A DNA stretch of 64,000 nucleotides from Astragalus membranaceus (Eukaryota > Streptophyta > Magnoliopsida > Fabales > Fabaceae), in NCBI GenBank assembly GCA_039519185.1, contig CM076854.1, positions 69,993,948-70,057,947 of the forward strand. Direction: 5' to 3'. Below the pieces are notes generated by a model, which saw nothing but the letters and a program-made list of their open reading frames with translations, was not told the DNA's origin and did no database searches. This document shows positions 11,020 to 21,947 of the stretch, piece after piece (within the stretch, counting starts at the first letter, position 1; each line of letters begins with the position of its first letter). A program made the translations under genes and the position numbers.

Positions 11020-12719
11020 ATCTGTAATGGACAGGTCTGCCAAGTATAGTTTCATATACGAGATGAACAGGAAGATGCTCCATAGATTCAAAGAAACCCG
11101 GCGGAAATATTCTCTCCAACTTGCAGAAGATAAGTGGGATGTCTTGTTCCATTTTTGTAAGGTCATCCGCTTTTAGCGTTGCAGAAAACAAATTCTTAAA
11201 GTATTGACTTATTTCAATGAGCGGATTCAAAACGTGTGTTGGCAACGAACTAAAGGCTCTTCATCCCATGTAACCTCCCATTATCCACATCGGAACATCT
11301 TGCTAAATTAGAAGAATAACCGTCTGGCATTTTCAACTCAGAAATCCACTGATAAACTGCTTTCGCTTGCTTCGTAGATAAAGTATAATTGGCTTTGGGT
11401 TTCAGTGTCCTACCGTTAGCTTGCTCAACCAACAACAAATCCTTTCGCCTGCAGTAATGATCCACGTCATTCCTAGCCTTCTCACTGTCTTTCGTTTTAC
11501 CTTTCACGTTCATAACAGTGTTAAATATGTTATCAAAGAAATTCTTTTCAATATGCATTACATCGAGATTGTGTCTCAATAGATTATCTTTCCAATAACA
11601 AAGCTCCCAAAAAGTACTTTTTTGGTCCAATTATGCCATAGTCCATAACCATCTGGACGAGAAACAACACCCGCAACGACTTCCACAGGAGGGATATCCT
11701 TGACACTGTTCCAAACTTCTTCTGGTGTCAGCCTACGAGAAGGTTCAGCTGTTTCAACATTCCCCTTGATGAATGCATATTTTGACTTTCTAAATGGATG
11801 CTCGGTAGGTAAAAACCAACGGTGCGAGTCAAACCATAAGGTTTTTCCTCCATATTTAAGAGTAAAAGCCTTTGTGTCAACCATGCAAATAGGACACGTC
11901 ATATTACCACGTGTCCCCCATCCAGACAACATTCCATACGTCATTAATGGTCCACATCAAAGCCGTCCTCATCATGAAACTTTTTCTTCGTGCTGCATCA
12001 TAAGTTAAAACACCATTCCACAACCTTTTTAGGTCATCAATCAAAGGTTGCAAATATATGTCAATACCAGTTGTTGGATTAGTTGGCCCTGGTATTATAA
12101 CATTTAAAAACATGTAGGGTTTAGACATACACATTTTAGGAGGAAGGTTGTATGGGGTAACAATAACTGGCCAACAAGAATACGGTGTTGCTGACTCTTG
12201 AATATATGGTGTGAAACCATCAGAGCATAAACCAAGCCGAACATTGTGTGGATCATCGGCAAAATCTGGATGAACACGATCAAAATGCTTCCAAGCTTCA
12301 CCATCAGATGGATGACGTAATTCACCAGAATTATTTCTATTTTCATAGTGCCACGTCATTTTACCAGCAGTTTCCATTGAAGTGAACATCCTCTTCAGTC
12401 TTGGTATAATCGGCAGATAGAACATTGCTTTCCTTGGAATTGGTTTGCCTCTGCTTGTCCCTTTCCTGCTGACACGATACCGTGGCTTTTGACAAAACTT
12501 GCATTCCAGCAACTCTCCATCATTTATGCCAAACTCATTGTTATAATAGATCATGCAACCAGACACACAACAATCAATTCTTATAGAATTTAAACCAAGC
12601 TTCGATACCAATGGTTTAACATCATAATAACTCTGCGGAAAAAGTCCTCTAAAGGGGGTTGCATCCAACATCATTTTAGTCATGTATTCCCTGCATAATA
12701 ACTCCCTCCCTTTCGACAA
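9877..12719 (-). pseudogene. CACTA TNPD/TNP2-like transposase, decayed
   Basis: The transposase of the CACTA element, in broken frames. 11904-12719 is the Transposase_21 region (LGLNSIRIDCCVSGCMIYY, CKFCQKPRYRV, RHPSDGEAWKHFD, LGLCSDGFTPY). The frame shifts near 11942 to YGMLSGWGTRGNMTCPICM and near 11620 to FWELCYWKDNLLRHNLDVMH. A stop near 11250 and another shift lead into a DUF4218 region (PLIFCKLERIFPPGFFESM ... LPVHLVYE). A TA microsatellite splits that domain, and its continuation (MGDSKRPVKNKARVEGSI) reappears at about 10840. The C-terminal DUF4216 part (VYYVSYPSTRTDRRGWCVAI, then an acidic tail) is at 9877-10434. The N-terminal part of the protein is missing at 12719. It would have cut and rejoined element ends; it is not functional now. 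Confidence 0.8.
10885..11017. repeat. (TA)n expansion inside the transposase gene
   Basis: Two short and one long TA runs separated by two copies of AACTTCTTTCATGCA. It lies exactly where the DUF4218 coding sequence goes from VHYRW to MGDSKR, so it replaces or expands a short hydrophobic stretch. The YIYIYI ORFs on both strands here are artefacts of the repeat. Confidence 0.9.
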
Positions 12720-13213
12720 GTCTTACTTCTCTTCGACAACCTTCGTTTTCTTTCTCTGCAACTCATCTTTCTTATCAAGATTCAACAGGGATAACATACG
12801 CATAGAGGGTTAACGAAGAGAAGAGAGGGTTGGAATTAGGTTAATTCCAATTAGTGGGTTAAATCATTAGAAGCTATAAAATTCAGCCCAATGCACAACA
12901 TTGTAGAAAGCGACACTTAATGCTGACTAATAAAAGTTCAAAGCTCATTTAAACTATTTTCAAAGCATTTTATCAACCACTAAAACTAATTTTAACACAT
13001 TTATAATAAAATAGAAATACCAAAATACTGATAATTTACTAAGAAAATTATTTATATTATAGATAATCAAAATAAGAAATAGTTTTTAGTAATTAAATAT
13101 AACTAGTCATATAATATTTACAAATAGATGACACACTAAAATATCATAATAATTACTGTGACGCATATACACGATCACCAAAAATAATAGAATGCAAAAA
13201 TTGGGGTGTTACA
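12720..13213 (-). mobile_element. Truncated LTR fragment, probably Ty3/gypsy
   Basis: On the minus strand the segment begins at 13213 with TGTAACACCCC, the same start as the chromovirus LTRs elsewhere in the window. It runs leftward through AT-rich DNA to a CCAACCCTCTCTTCTCTTCG stretch resembling an LTR leader. No matching LTR end (CA) or internal region was seen; it meets CACTA sequence near 12720. It may be a truncated LTR whose arrival or recombination removed the CACTA 5' end. The left border is approximate. Confidence 0.45.
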
Positions 13214-13835
13214 GTTGCAGCCTGTTATTGGCTTGTAAACTATTTGGAAAATAGTGAAATTCTTACTTGGTGTGAGGAGTGGATGTAGCCCATGTGATTT
13301 GGGTGAACTACTATAACTATTAAGTGTTCTTTACTGCTTTCCTCTACAGTTTACTCTACATAGCAACCAGCTCTAAAAGAAAAGCCTTCTTCCACTCCAT
13401 TGTAGGAATTATCCTACAATCTCAAGTCATACTAGAATGAGCTATCCTCTCAATACTCTACAGCCTTCTCATCCTCCTAACCAATCAGTACAATAAAACA
13501 ACTTGATCACTAGTGTAAGATGATTGAACTACACGTTCAAATCATCTCATCTTCTTTACACCATCCAGCATCTAAGAAGATACCTATATCGATCTAATAC
13601 ATTATCTGTATCTTCTTAGAACTCTGACCTACCATCTTCAACCTATCTCTATCTCCATTCAAAAGAATGTTTAACTCAGAAGATTGTTGCTATCTTCTGA
13701 TGCAATTAATATTCTACTCTTGAGGAAGACAGTTTTATCTTCTTGCTTAAGTGTTATGGTTGATCAATGTCAAAAATTTTAAAAGGGCCACAATTCAAAC
13801 GCCCACTTTCTTGTGACTCTAGTTGACTTATATTG
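13214..13835 (+). mobile_element. Copia (SIRE-like) LTR fragment, plus orientation
   Basis: Contains GGAGTGGATGTAGCCC and GGGTGAACTACTATAACTAT, typical of the R/U5 part of SIRE-like copia LTRs. It ends near 13835 with CTTTCTTGTGACTCTAGTTG, the counterpart of the inverted LTR end at 16350-16422. A degenerate primer-site region follows (GGAGCATGATCTCAAG near 13882). The left part of the LTR is missing. Assigned from family resemblance; moderate confidence. Confidence 0.5.
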
Positions 13836-16335
13836 ACTTCAAACCTATCTTAAAAAGATTGTGAAGAACATAGGAGCATGATCTCAAGTATGCACATATC
13901 AGATTTGACAATGATAACTTGCCTTAGAATGAGTTAATTTTCACAAAATGATGTCAATTCTTTTGAACCCACTTCATACTTGAAAGATTTCACAGATAAT
14001 CAAGAATTGATTCTTGTACATCATGTACCACATAATTATGCATTAATTGGCACTTAGCAATTTATCACAGTCCAAAAATACATTTCTCATTAGCACTTGA
14101 CATGTATTTTTCAACATTAATGAAGCATAGTGAAATCATTCATATCACAGAACCATACTTCTAAAGAAGTATATGAATTATCACATTAGCATGGGGATGT
14201 TTGGAACAGAAGATAGAGCAACAAGTTTCTTTTAAGCATTTGGACATTTGAATACTTGTTGGCTTAATCATGAGGGATATCAATTTTCACTACAAGATGT
14301 TAAGACATTTCGCATGTAGAATCACATCAAAGATATGAATGTTGTATATGCATGTGGAATTTCATTTAAGCAAAGAATGACACTTTGACAATGCAACATT
14401 TTGTTTAACACTTTCTAAAGAATAATTCATTTTAGACAAGTGTATTACATGTGTTCATAAAGCACATAGAATCATACAACATTTTAACTATCAACTCAAA
14501 TTGCAAACTTTTTCTTGATCAGCATATTATCATAAGAGTGATTTGAACCACAGATTGTGCAAAACATATTTTATTTAGATTTAGGCACAAACACATTCAA
14601 GTTCAGAGTAAATTGTGATGCATACAATTTAAATATTCAATCATATATCAATCATCTTAGTTATGCAATCAAAGTTTCAAGACCAATCAGTCAATCTTAT
14701 CATGTCTTATAGTTAGAAGACTCAAATAAGTCATTGTGAAATTTAGATAAGATTGGATATTGAGTATACCTCCTTCAGCTTCCCTACTTTGAGATTTATG
14801 TGATGAGATTATCCTCAATGCCTTTGTATGTTTTCCTTGTGTTTAGCATTGTACTTTGAGGACAATTGAATGATGTCTAAAGATAGACCTTAGTTGCTTT
14901 CTCTTTGAGTGTTGCTGGGAGAAGATCATCCTCTTGTAGGAATCATGACCTGAGTGAGTTTAGTTGTTGGAGGATATTGAATAATCATTTGGCATCCTCA
15001 GGTTGTTCATTCTGAGCTTGTATATTTTCTAAATGAAGATTCTCATTTTTATTGCTCTTCTTGAGTTGATGCCAACTCATGAACTACTACACTTTCCTTT
15101 CTGTTTTGCTTATTTCTCCTCATCTCTTCGTCACTTGCAACCTCATTACTCATTTCTTCTTTGATGATCTTGCATTTCCTCTCATCATCACATTTTTCAA
15201 TTGATCTTACTTTGTTCAAGACATTTGAAATGTAATCCTTCATGAGAAGAAACAAATAAATTTGGTACCCAAAACTTTTTGGGTCCTTAACTGTTAGCAT
15301 ACTTTTCTCAACATCAGTGTGATAACATTATAATTAAGATCTCAATCAAAATGTTTAAGGAGGAACATTTATTATTGGCCTCATGATGCATGACATTAAA
15401 ACTCTCTAAGCATAATGATCATTTTGCATGTACTTCCAAGATTTCATACAACTCAATATAAAAATTTCAATTTTCATTTCAAATGAATGAGTTGACATCT
15501 TAGAGGAAAATTTTTGGACATTGATTCAATATAAGATGTTTGACATATACAAAGCAATTCATGTACATGCAATTTTAAGTCTGAATTAGAAGATACTATT
15601 TGATGCTTGCAATCTAAAAATATAAGCTTTTTACAATCACATTAATGCCAGTATCAACTAATATTTAAAATAGTGCATCATGAATTGTATCCACTGTTCA
15701 TATGAAAATTGTGCAAGAAATACAAGATGTTTTGCTATTAAGAATTTGCCAAAAAATTTCTGAAAAGAGAAACGTCTAAACATAAAGATTATTATTCAGA
15801 AATGGTTAGTTTGGAACCTATTGTGTTTGTGGCATTAATCACACGTATTCAGTTCCCAGCCTTTTTAATTTTTCTTGGCACATGAATAAAGCATAAAGAA
15901 ACAACCAAATAATAGACATTAGCATTTCAATGTAAGATATTACGCTTTTACCTTATTAGCTCCAATGTTGTCTTTGGACTCACCATATTTGCAACTCCAT
16001 GTCCTTGGTAAGCATTGGAAGATATGCTATATATGTGGAGTTTGAGCTTTCCAAGATTTTGAGTGTACTAGTTCTTTCTCCCTTATTTCTTTTATCTATT
16101 GTTGCAGCATTTGTCTGAAGATTTAAGCATTTCCTTTCCAATCTTCTCTTGTTGAATTTTCTAGTCAATCTTCTTAACCCTTCCTTATCAAGTGACTAAT
16201 TTTGCAAAGATGCATTTATCTTTGAAATGCGAGCTTCTGAAACATGTTCTTTTATCAGCATGGTTGATCATCACTATTTCCATAATCTTTTTTCTTTTCA
16301 CACTGTTAGGTGTGTTTAACCCCCAAGATCATGAT
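13836..16335 (-). mobile_element. Decayed copia internal region, mainly minus strand
   Basis: AT-rich, with no long ORF. Two short minus-strand pieces look like eroded coding sequence next to the primer site: 15980-16168 (LKILESSNSTYIAYLPML) and 15049-15300 (VKDPKSFG..., then a lysine/glutamate-rich stretch ending HELASTQEEQ). They could be remnants of a copia gag, but I cannot recognise a diagnostic motif. Taken with the primer site at 16336 this is most likely the 5' internal part of a minus-strand element. Its left half may belong to the plus-oriented LTR at 13214. Confidence 0.4.
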
Positions 16336-16347
16336 GCTCTGATACCA
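16336..16347 (-). promoter_or_regulatory. Primer-binding site (initiator tRNA-Met type)
   Basis: The minus strand reads TGGTATCAGAGC, the standard plant primer site complementary to the 3' end of initiator tRNA-Met, two bases inside the LTR end at 16350. Confidence 0.85.
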
Positions 16348-16349
16348 AT

Positions 16350-16422
16350 TGAAGTCAACGGGAGTCACAAGAAAGGGGGGTTGAATTGTGACCCTTTTAA
16401 AAATTGTTTGACATAGACCAAC
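16350..16422 (-). mobile_element. Stub of copia 5' LTR, cut by the Ogre-like element
   Basis: On the minus strand, 73 bases ending ...CCCGTTGACTTCA just before the primer site. On the plus strand it starts TGAAGTCAACGGGAGTCACA and breaks off at 16422, where an unrelated LTR begins with TGTAAACACTCG. The last five bases before the break are CCAAC, a candidate target duplication whose partner is not in the window. Confidence 0.6.
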
Positions 16423-18950
16423 TGTAAACACTCGATTTTAACCGGTATTTTTCATTTTTTGGTAAAAAACACAAAAATATGTCGTTTTGCACTTTTTTAG
16501 TTCACGCGTGCTATTTTGTACTTGTTGACGATTTGGCATGTGTTCGCGCTATTATTAATCGGACTTTCTTTTATTGTTGTTAGTATTATAGAAAAAATTC
16601 AGATTCAAATAAATGTTTATTTTTATTATAATAAATTTTTGTTACAAAATAGGGTACAACAAAGTCAAATCTGTTACATGTGGGGACAAATTTTTAATAA
16701 TACAAAAAGGGATTAATTAATTAGCAAAAGAGAAAAAAACAAAAAAAGGGTACAAATTTAAGGGCAGCAGGGCTACTGCCTTGCTAAACTGAGGATGAGG
16801 CTAAAGCCTCTTTCCCCTTGTCCCTTGGTTCTTCTAATTTTGGGCAAAAACATGTCAGCCCATCCCTTACTGCCCTTGCTGCTCCTCTGCTCCACTAACC
16901 TGTACCATGGACACAAAACAACAAAATACAACAACTGTTATCACCTAGAAAACGGACTCAACAACCAACAGCAAAACGGGAGAAAAATACACAGATACAC
17001 ACACAGATAAAAAAACAAAAATTAGAAAAGGAGGGAGAGGGAGAGAAGAGAAGACAGAATGCTGAGAAGGTGAGGGAAGAGGAGGAGGAGCCACGACCAC
17101 CAGCACCTACACACCAAGATCACCAACCACCACCACACCACCGTGAACCACCCAAAAACGCAACACCACCTAAACAACACTGCCACCATCGCTCCCTTTG
17201 TCTCTCTCCACAATCGTAAAATCACCCTCCACCATAACCCCCCAAAGCCACCGAAACCGCACCACCATAAAACCCACCACCACCACGCCACCGTCAAAAC
17301 GACAGCACCACACCCCACTATCGTTAGCCTGAGTAGACCGTGCACAATCGCCTCTGTTCGTCCCCAAAAGAAAAAAAACACCATCGTTAGCTCCAAAAAA
17401 GGCTGTCGATGTCCCTCGTCGGGCATGAAAACGAACCTGAGCGCACCCCAAAGCTCCGGCCACCGTACGATGGTCATCTCCACCCCATAACCACCGTAGT
17501 CGTCACTACAACCACCGTGTCCCCACCTTGGTTTCCGTCGTGTACCCATCGTACCACCGTCCGTCTCTCTCTCTCTCTCTGTCGTCGCGTCTTCTCTCTC
17601 CATCGCCGTCTTCCCTTCTATCACCGTCGTTGTTGCTCGCCGTGAACAACCCACCATCGTCGAGCTCCGACGGAAATCACCATCACTGTCGCCATCATCA
17701 CCGTCGCCAACATCACCCGTCTCCCACCGCCACAGATCCTCTCTCTCTCTCTCTCTCTAAAACATCACTTTCTCTCTCCTGGCCATGATTTTCGAAATCT
17801 CTCTCTCTCTCTCTGTTGTAGGTGTTGCGGCTGGGAGAAGAAGACTAGGGTTTTGATCTATTTTTTTTCGTTTTCCTTTTATATCCCTTTCTAATATCCG
17901 TTTATTTTGTTTTAAATTTTGAAAACATCAGATTTATTTTTCACACCACCAGTTTTTACTTTGTATACCCCCTGTGGAAGACCCGCGAACTCGTGGGCTG
18001 GCAGAACTAACAGTGGGCTGCTTTACGCACCCCCCAGTCTTATTGATACAACCCCCCATGGTTAACTGCACCCCCATTTTACTGTTTCACCCCCTTTTTC
18101 GTTTTTTTTCTCTTTATCGTTTCTCCACAAAATAAATTTTCTTTTTACAAAAAAGACCTATAAAAATTATAAAAATGGGTTTGGCTGAGATGTACATCTT
18201 GTCGATCCCGGTTTAAGAGACTTTAGCTGTACGTCTTTGATCTTAAACCCCTTTCAAAAATTAAAATCAGTCAACACACAAATATTTTTAAGAAGAACTA
18301 CGTAGCCTTTGATTCTCCGCTTCGTAGATACGTAGGAGCGGGGCTTCCCCGTCAAGCTAAATTAGTCTTTTCCTAAATAATCAATTTTATTCTCTTTAAC
18401 ACCTACTTTCTAAAAAAAATACAAAAAAAAGGAATTGGCTGAGATGTGACATCTTGTCAATCCCGGTTTAAGGGACTTTAGCTGTACGACTTTGATTTTA
18501 AACCCCTTCAAAAATAAAATCAACCAACCAACAAAAAATTTCAGAAAGAACTACGTGACTCTTGAGTTCCTCATTGCACCCGAGGATACGTAGGAGCAGG
18601 GCTTCCCCGTCAAGTCAAAATTAAATTTTCTTCAATTAGTCTTATTTTATTTCATTATAAATAATTACTTTTTATCATGTTTAGGGGTATAACGGTAGTT
18701 CATTACTCAATAATACTTTTGCACAACCAAATTTAGGGTAACTGTCTTAGGACAGATGTACTAGGGGTGCAGTGGAATTAGGTTTTTTACCTTCCCTATA
18801 CATAACCGACTCCCGAATCCAATCTAGTTTACGCAGACCAAATAACTTTAAATGTAGGTTTTTCTCAATTTTTCCTATTAAATAAATTGGGTGGCGACTC
18901 CCTGAAATATCAATTTTTGGGCCGTCTACGTCGGGATCCCGGTCACGACA
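16423..18950 (+). mobile_element. Ogre/TAT-like 5' LTR (2.53 kb)
   Basis: Runs from TGTAAACACTCG to GGTCACGACA, immediately followed by GATGGCGACTTCACTGGGGA, the LTR/primer-site junction typical of Ogre/TAT Ty3/gypsy elements. It includes CT-rich and CCACCA-rich stretches at 17030-17820 and the GAACTACGT ... GATACGTAGGAGC ... CTTCCCCGTCAAG motif, which I know from this LTR class. The ORFs at 17022-17788 are simple-sequence artefacts. It ends CA and starts TG as LTRs do. The other LTR is outside the window. Confidence 0.7.
18181..18618 (+). repeat. Tandem duplication within the Ogre-like LTR
   Basis: A roughly 180-base unit at 18181-18358 (TTGGCTGAGATGTACATCTT ... GGAGCGGGGCTTCCCCGTCAAG) recurs at 18435-18618 with scattered differences, spaced about 254 bases apart. 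Each copy has the GATACGTAGGAGC motif. Confidence 0.85.
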
Positions 18951-18952
18951 GA

Positions 18953-18970
18953 TGGCGACTTCACTGGGGA
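18953..18970 (+). promoter_or_regulatory. Primer-binding site, tRNA-Arg type
   Basis: TGGCGACTTCACTGGGGA lies two bases after the LTR end. Ogre elements are known to use a tRNA-Arg primer with a site of this form. The tRNA assignment is from memory of the family. Confidence 0.6.
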
Positions 18971-19600
18971 TTGGTGAGAGTCAAGCCTGTTATGTTTGGT
19001 TGTGCAAAAGATCATAAGGTACGTGTATTTGCTTACCCCTCTTTACTTTTATTTATTTATTTAGTTTTTCTTACGTATATCTTTATTTTGTGCTGGATAT
19101 AAACGCTAGGGTAGAAGACCATTATTTTCTGTATATGTGTTTGTTTGTTTTGCTGCTAAAGGGTATATTTAATATTTTGCTCCTACACACACTCCACTAT
19201 CACACTTCTGCACACACGTGAGAATAGTCCAATACCAGGACTAGAGCATACCCTAAGTTAGAACGAGACTGCGTAGTGATGGCCTACTGGATGTACGTCC
19301 TGTTGGGTGGTCACGAAAGTCTCACCTAGAGTTTGGCCCCCTTAGAGGATGCTATCACTTCTAATAGCTTGCCTATTGTCGCGATTAGCACTCTTAATTG
19401 GGGTCGTTGGCTCTAGGAACCTTATTTAGGACTATATAGAGCTACCCTTGAGAGGTTCACTTGATAGAAAAAGCCTTAGATCTATTCCCAAAGGGACCCC
19501 TCTGGGACACAAAGGAGCTTAATACTTTTGCATTCAAACAAACACTAATACAATTTCCTTCCCATTCTTGAAAAAAATCCAAAAATCATATTTTAATCCT
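18971..19600 (+). mobile_element. Ogre-like leader, part 1
   Basis: Non-coding leader following the primer site, up to the insertion of the young Tekay-type element. The same leader resumes at 28765. The 71-codon ORF spanning the LTR/leader junction is not convincing. Confidence 0.6.
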
Positions 19601-19605
19601 GCAAC
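19601..19605. repeat. Target-site duplication GCAAC (left)
   Basis: GCAAC precedes the TGTAACACC terminus and recurs at 28760-28764 directly after the TTACA terminus: a perfect 5-bp duplication, as Ty3/gypsy integrases make. Confidence 0.95.
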
Positions 19606-20579
19606 TGTAACACCCCGTTTCTACCCCGTTTAATTTGTACGTCATTATCAGAGTGCTTTCGTTTTCAAAAATAATAATAATATTAGTAGAACGGAAATGT
19701 CACAACTTCATTGATGAAACTCATCGACTACGCCATAAACATTCGTGTAGAACACATTCGTCTCAAAAATCGAACTTAAAAATTAAATCTCATCACAGCG
19801 GAAATAATAGCTCACCAGAAAGAAAATCGCTCAAACACGTCTCACACATCAATAAAATTATTAAAACAATTAATTAAATAAATCATCAACTTTAGCCCGC
19901 CCCCTAGGTGTTACAATATCAGAGAGCGACTCGAACGTCTCAACAGCTAAAAGGAAGGCAACATGTCCTTCAATCAGAGTCACCTGCAGCGTTGCCACAA
20001 TAGAGCAACATTCCAAGCAGAAGGGGTGAGAACTTTCAACAAAATATAATCAACAAACAGCAGAGTATTATGAGCAAAAACATCACACAACATCGTTACT
20101 AATATCAACTTTATCCTCGTTACACACCACACCAAACCAAATCACAGTTCACGTCACCCGTCATAACAAAAAAATATGAATGTGCATGAAGAATGCAACC
20201 CACGCCTGGGCATATGCATGATGGTACCATATTCGTCATAATAAGCCACTATGGGCACACCGTCACTGTTTTCTCGTCATAAATAAGCCACTAAGGGCAC
20301 ACTGTCACTAAGAGGCCGAAGCCTATTCGTCATAAGATGCACATTCTATGAGACACAATGGACACATGTGCAATCACCAAAATTTACTCACCCGGAGTAC
20401 TCATCATCACCACCTTAAGACACTCATAGAGTGTATTCATCATAGTCGTCATAGTATTATCACCACTCTTCATAACAATCACATAAAAAAAATAACGTAA
20501 CGTAACGACATTTCACTTTACATTTTTAAAAATTATGAAACAACGTTTCACTTTCATACTTAGGAAGCGCCACAGTAAA

Positions 20580-20910
20580 ATATGGGACTAAACAGTGGCA
20601 TTTTATACGCAAATACAGTGGCATCTTGACATCGAATTAAGGCTGAAAAACATTAGCAAATTTGCGCAAAATCAGTAGCATATTGGCATCGAAATGAAGC
20701 TGAAAAATAGTGTTAAATTTGCGCAAAAACAGTAGCATATTGCCATCAAAATGAAGCTGAAACAGTGGCCATTTAATTTGCAAAAACAGCAGAAACTTTA
20801 CGTCAAACTAAGGCTGAAAAAGTGGCTATTATTTGCGCAAAAACAGTGGCAATTTTGCATCACATTGGGGCTGAAAAACAGTGGCAATTCGCGCAAAAAC
20901 AGTGGCCTTT
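20580..20910. repeat. Degenerate ~60-bp tandem repeat in LTR
   Basis: About five to six diverged copies of a unit with AACAGTGGCA, TTTGCGCAAAA and GAAGCTGAAAA motifs. The same array is present in the other LTR at about 27410-27735. Confidence 0.75.
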
Positions 20911-21040
20911 GATGGGCGGAAACAGCAACAACAACAGAAAATTTTAATGTACAAAACAGCAGTATTTTATTGCGAAAACAGCAAGATTAAAATACAGCAA
21001 CAGCAATGTTTAAATGACAGCAACAGCACAATTACAAATA

Positions 21041-21170
21041 CAGCAACAGCAACAAAAATAAATTCTGCACAGCAATATATATTTACAGCAACAGCACTAC
21101 ATATACAGCAACAGCAACAAAAATAAATTCTGCACAGCAGTATATATTTACAGCAACAGCACTACATATA
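21041..21170. repeat. 65-bp direct duplication in LTR
   Basis: CAGCAACAGCAACAAAAATA... at 21041-21105 is repeated at 21106-21170 with one base change. It is also present in the partner LTR. Confidence 0.9.
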
Positions 21171-21935
21171 CATATTTAACATCAACAACACCAAAAATTC
21201 TGACTAACGGCAACAATCCATCTCATCACACCATAATGCAAATTCGCATAACCACATAATAAATTCAATCTATCATTCCTCTTTCCTATGGTTTTCTAAT
21301 TCAATCCCTAACACAAACTCACAAACCCTCTATATATTCAATTATATTAAATTGGAAGCGCTCACCCTTACCTCGAATTTTATATGCCCGAAACAACGAT
21401 GAATGCAACGCGTACAAAACTCCGCAACACGACGAGCCAAAGTCACCAACAATTCGCAGCAGCCCCTTTCTTCTCTTCTAAATCCAATTCGCACCCATCA
21501 ACACAATTCATGGAAAAAAAATCGCACATGGAAAAGGGAAGGCTTTGAGATCACCACTTGGAAGAATTAATTAAATGGAAGAGAAGAGGATCAAAGGCAC
21601 TTACCTAAATCCAAGATGAAGAAAACCCTCTTTCCTTCTTGCTGGAAGTCGCAATTCTCTCCCCCTCAAGGCTTGAAGTCGCGCCTCCTTTTTCCTTCAC
21701 TCCTCAGTTGCGCTGAATTCTACTTCTTGGAGGAATGACACTAATTCTTAGTTTTTAGGGTAAATGGAATGGGCTTGGGTCACTTAAGTGGCTTGGGCCC
21801 ATTTTTCACACCACTCTTTTTAATTCTTTTCGCCTCCTACAACAAAACCATTATATATAAATTATCCCACTTAAATAAATATTGCATCCCTCCAATAACT
21901 TAATTTAATAAATTAAATTATTTTAGGGCGTTACA

Positions 21936-21947
21936 ACTCTCCCCCAC
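21936..21947 (-). promoter_or_regulatory. Polypurine tract
   Basis: On the minus strand GTGGGGGAGAGT sits between the polyprotein stop codon and the 3' LTR start, the position and composition of a plus-strand primer. Confidence 0.85.

Larger units (their letters stand above)
7152..12719 (-). mobile_element. CACTA (En/Spm) DNA transposon, 5'-truncated
   Basis: The plus strand at 7152 starts CACTATAAGAATTTTGGGG, a CACTA-type terminal inverted repeat, followed by a dense set of CCGCCGGTAA-type subterminal repeats in both orientations. On the minus strand lie a TNPD-like gene (9877-12719) and then a TNPA-like gene (7919-9760), the usual CACTA order, so 7152 is the 3' end. No complementary TTATAGTG end is found up to 16 kb, and the TNPD gene lacks its N-terminus, so the 5' part is lost near 12720. 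The 3-bp target duplication cannot be checked with only one end. Confidence 0.85.
19606..21935 (-). mobile_element. 3' LTR of the young Tekay-type element
   Basis: 2330 bp, the downstream LTR in element orientation. It holds a degenerate ~60-base tandem repeat at about 20580-20910 (unit like AACAGTGGCA...GAAGCTGAA), a 45-base repeat of AAGCCACTA-GGGCACACCGTCACT at about 20240-20310, and a 65-bp perfect-looking duplication at 21041-21170. A TATA-like TTTATATATAA is near 21850 (minus strand). It ends GGGCGTTACA on the plus strand. Confidence 0.92.

Noticed and set aside
10865..11245. YIYIYI-repeat ORFs on both strands
   Set aside because: Translation of the TA microsatellite; only the flanking DUF4218 codons are meaningful.
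17022..17788. Several ORFs of 78-211 codons on both strands
   Set aside because: They lie in a CT- and CCACCA-rich part of the Ogre-like LTR. Composition is low-complexity (runs of H, W, S, L) and overlapping frames are open on both strands, a sign of base bias rather than genes.
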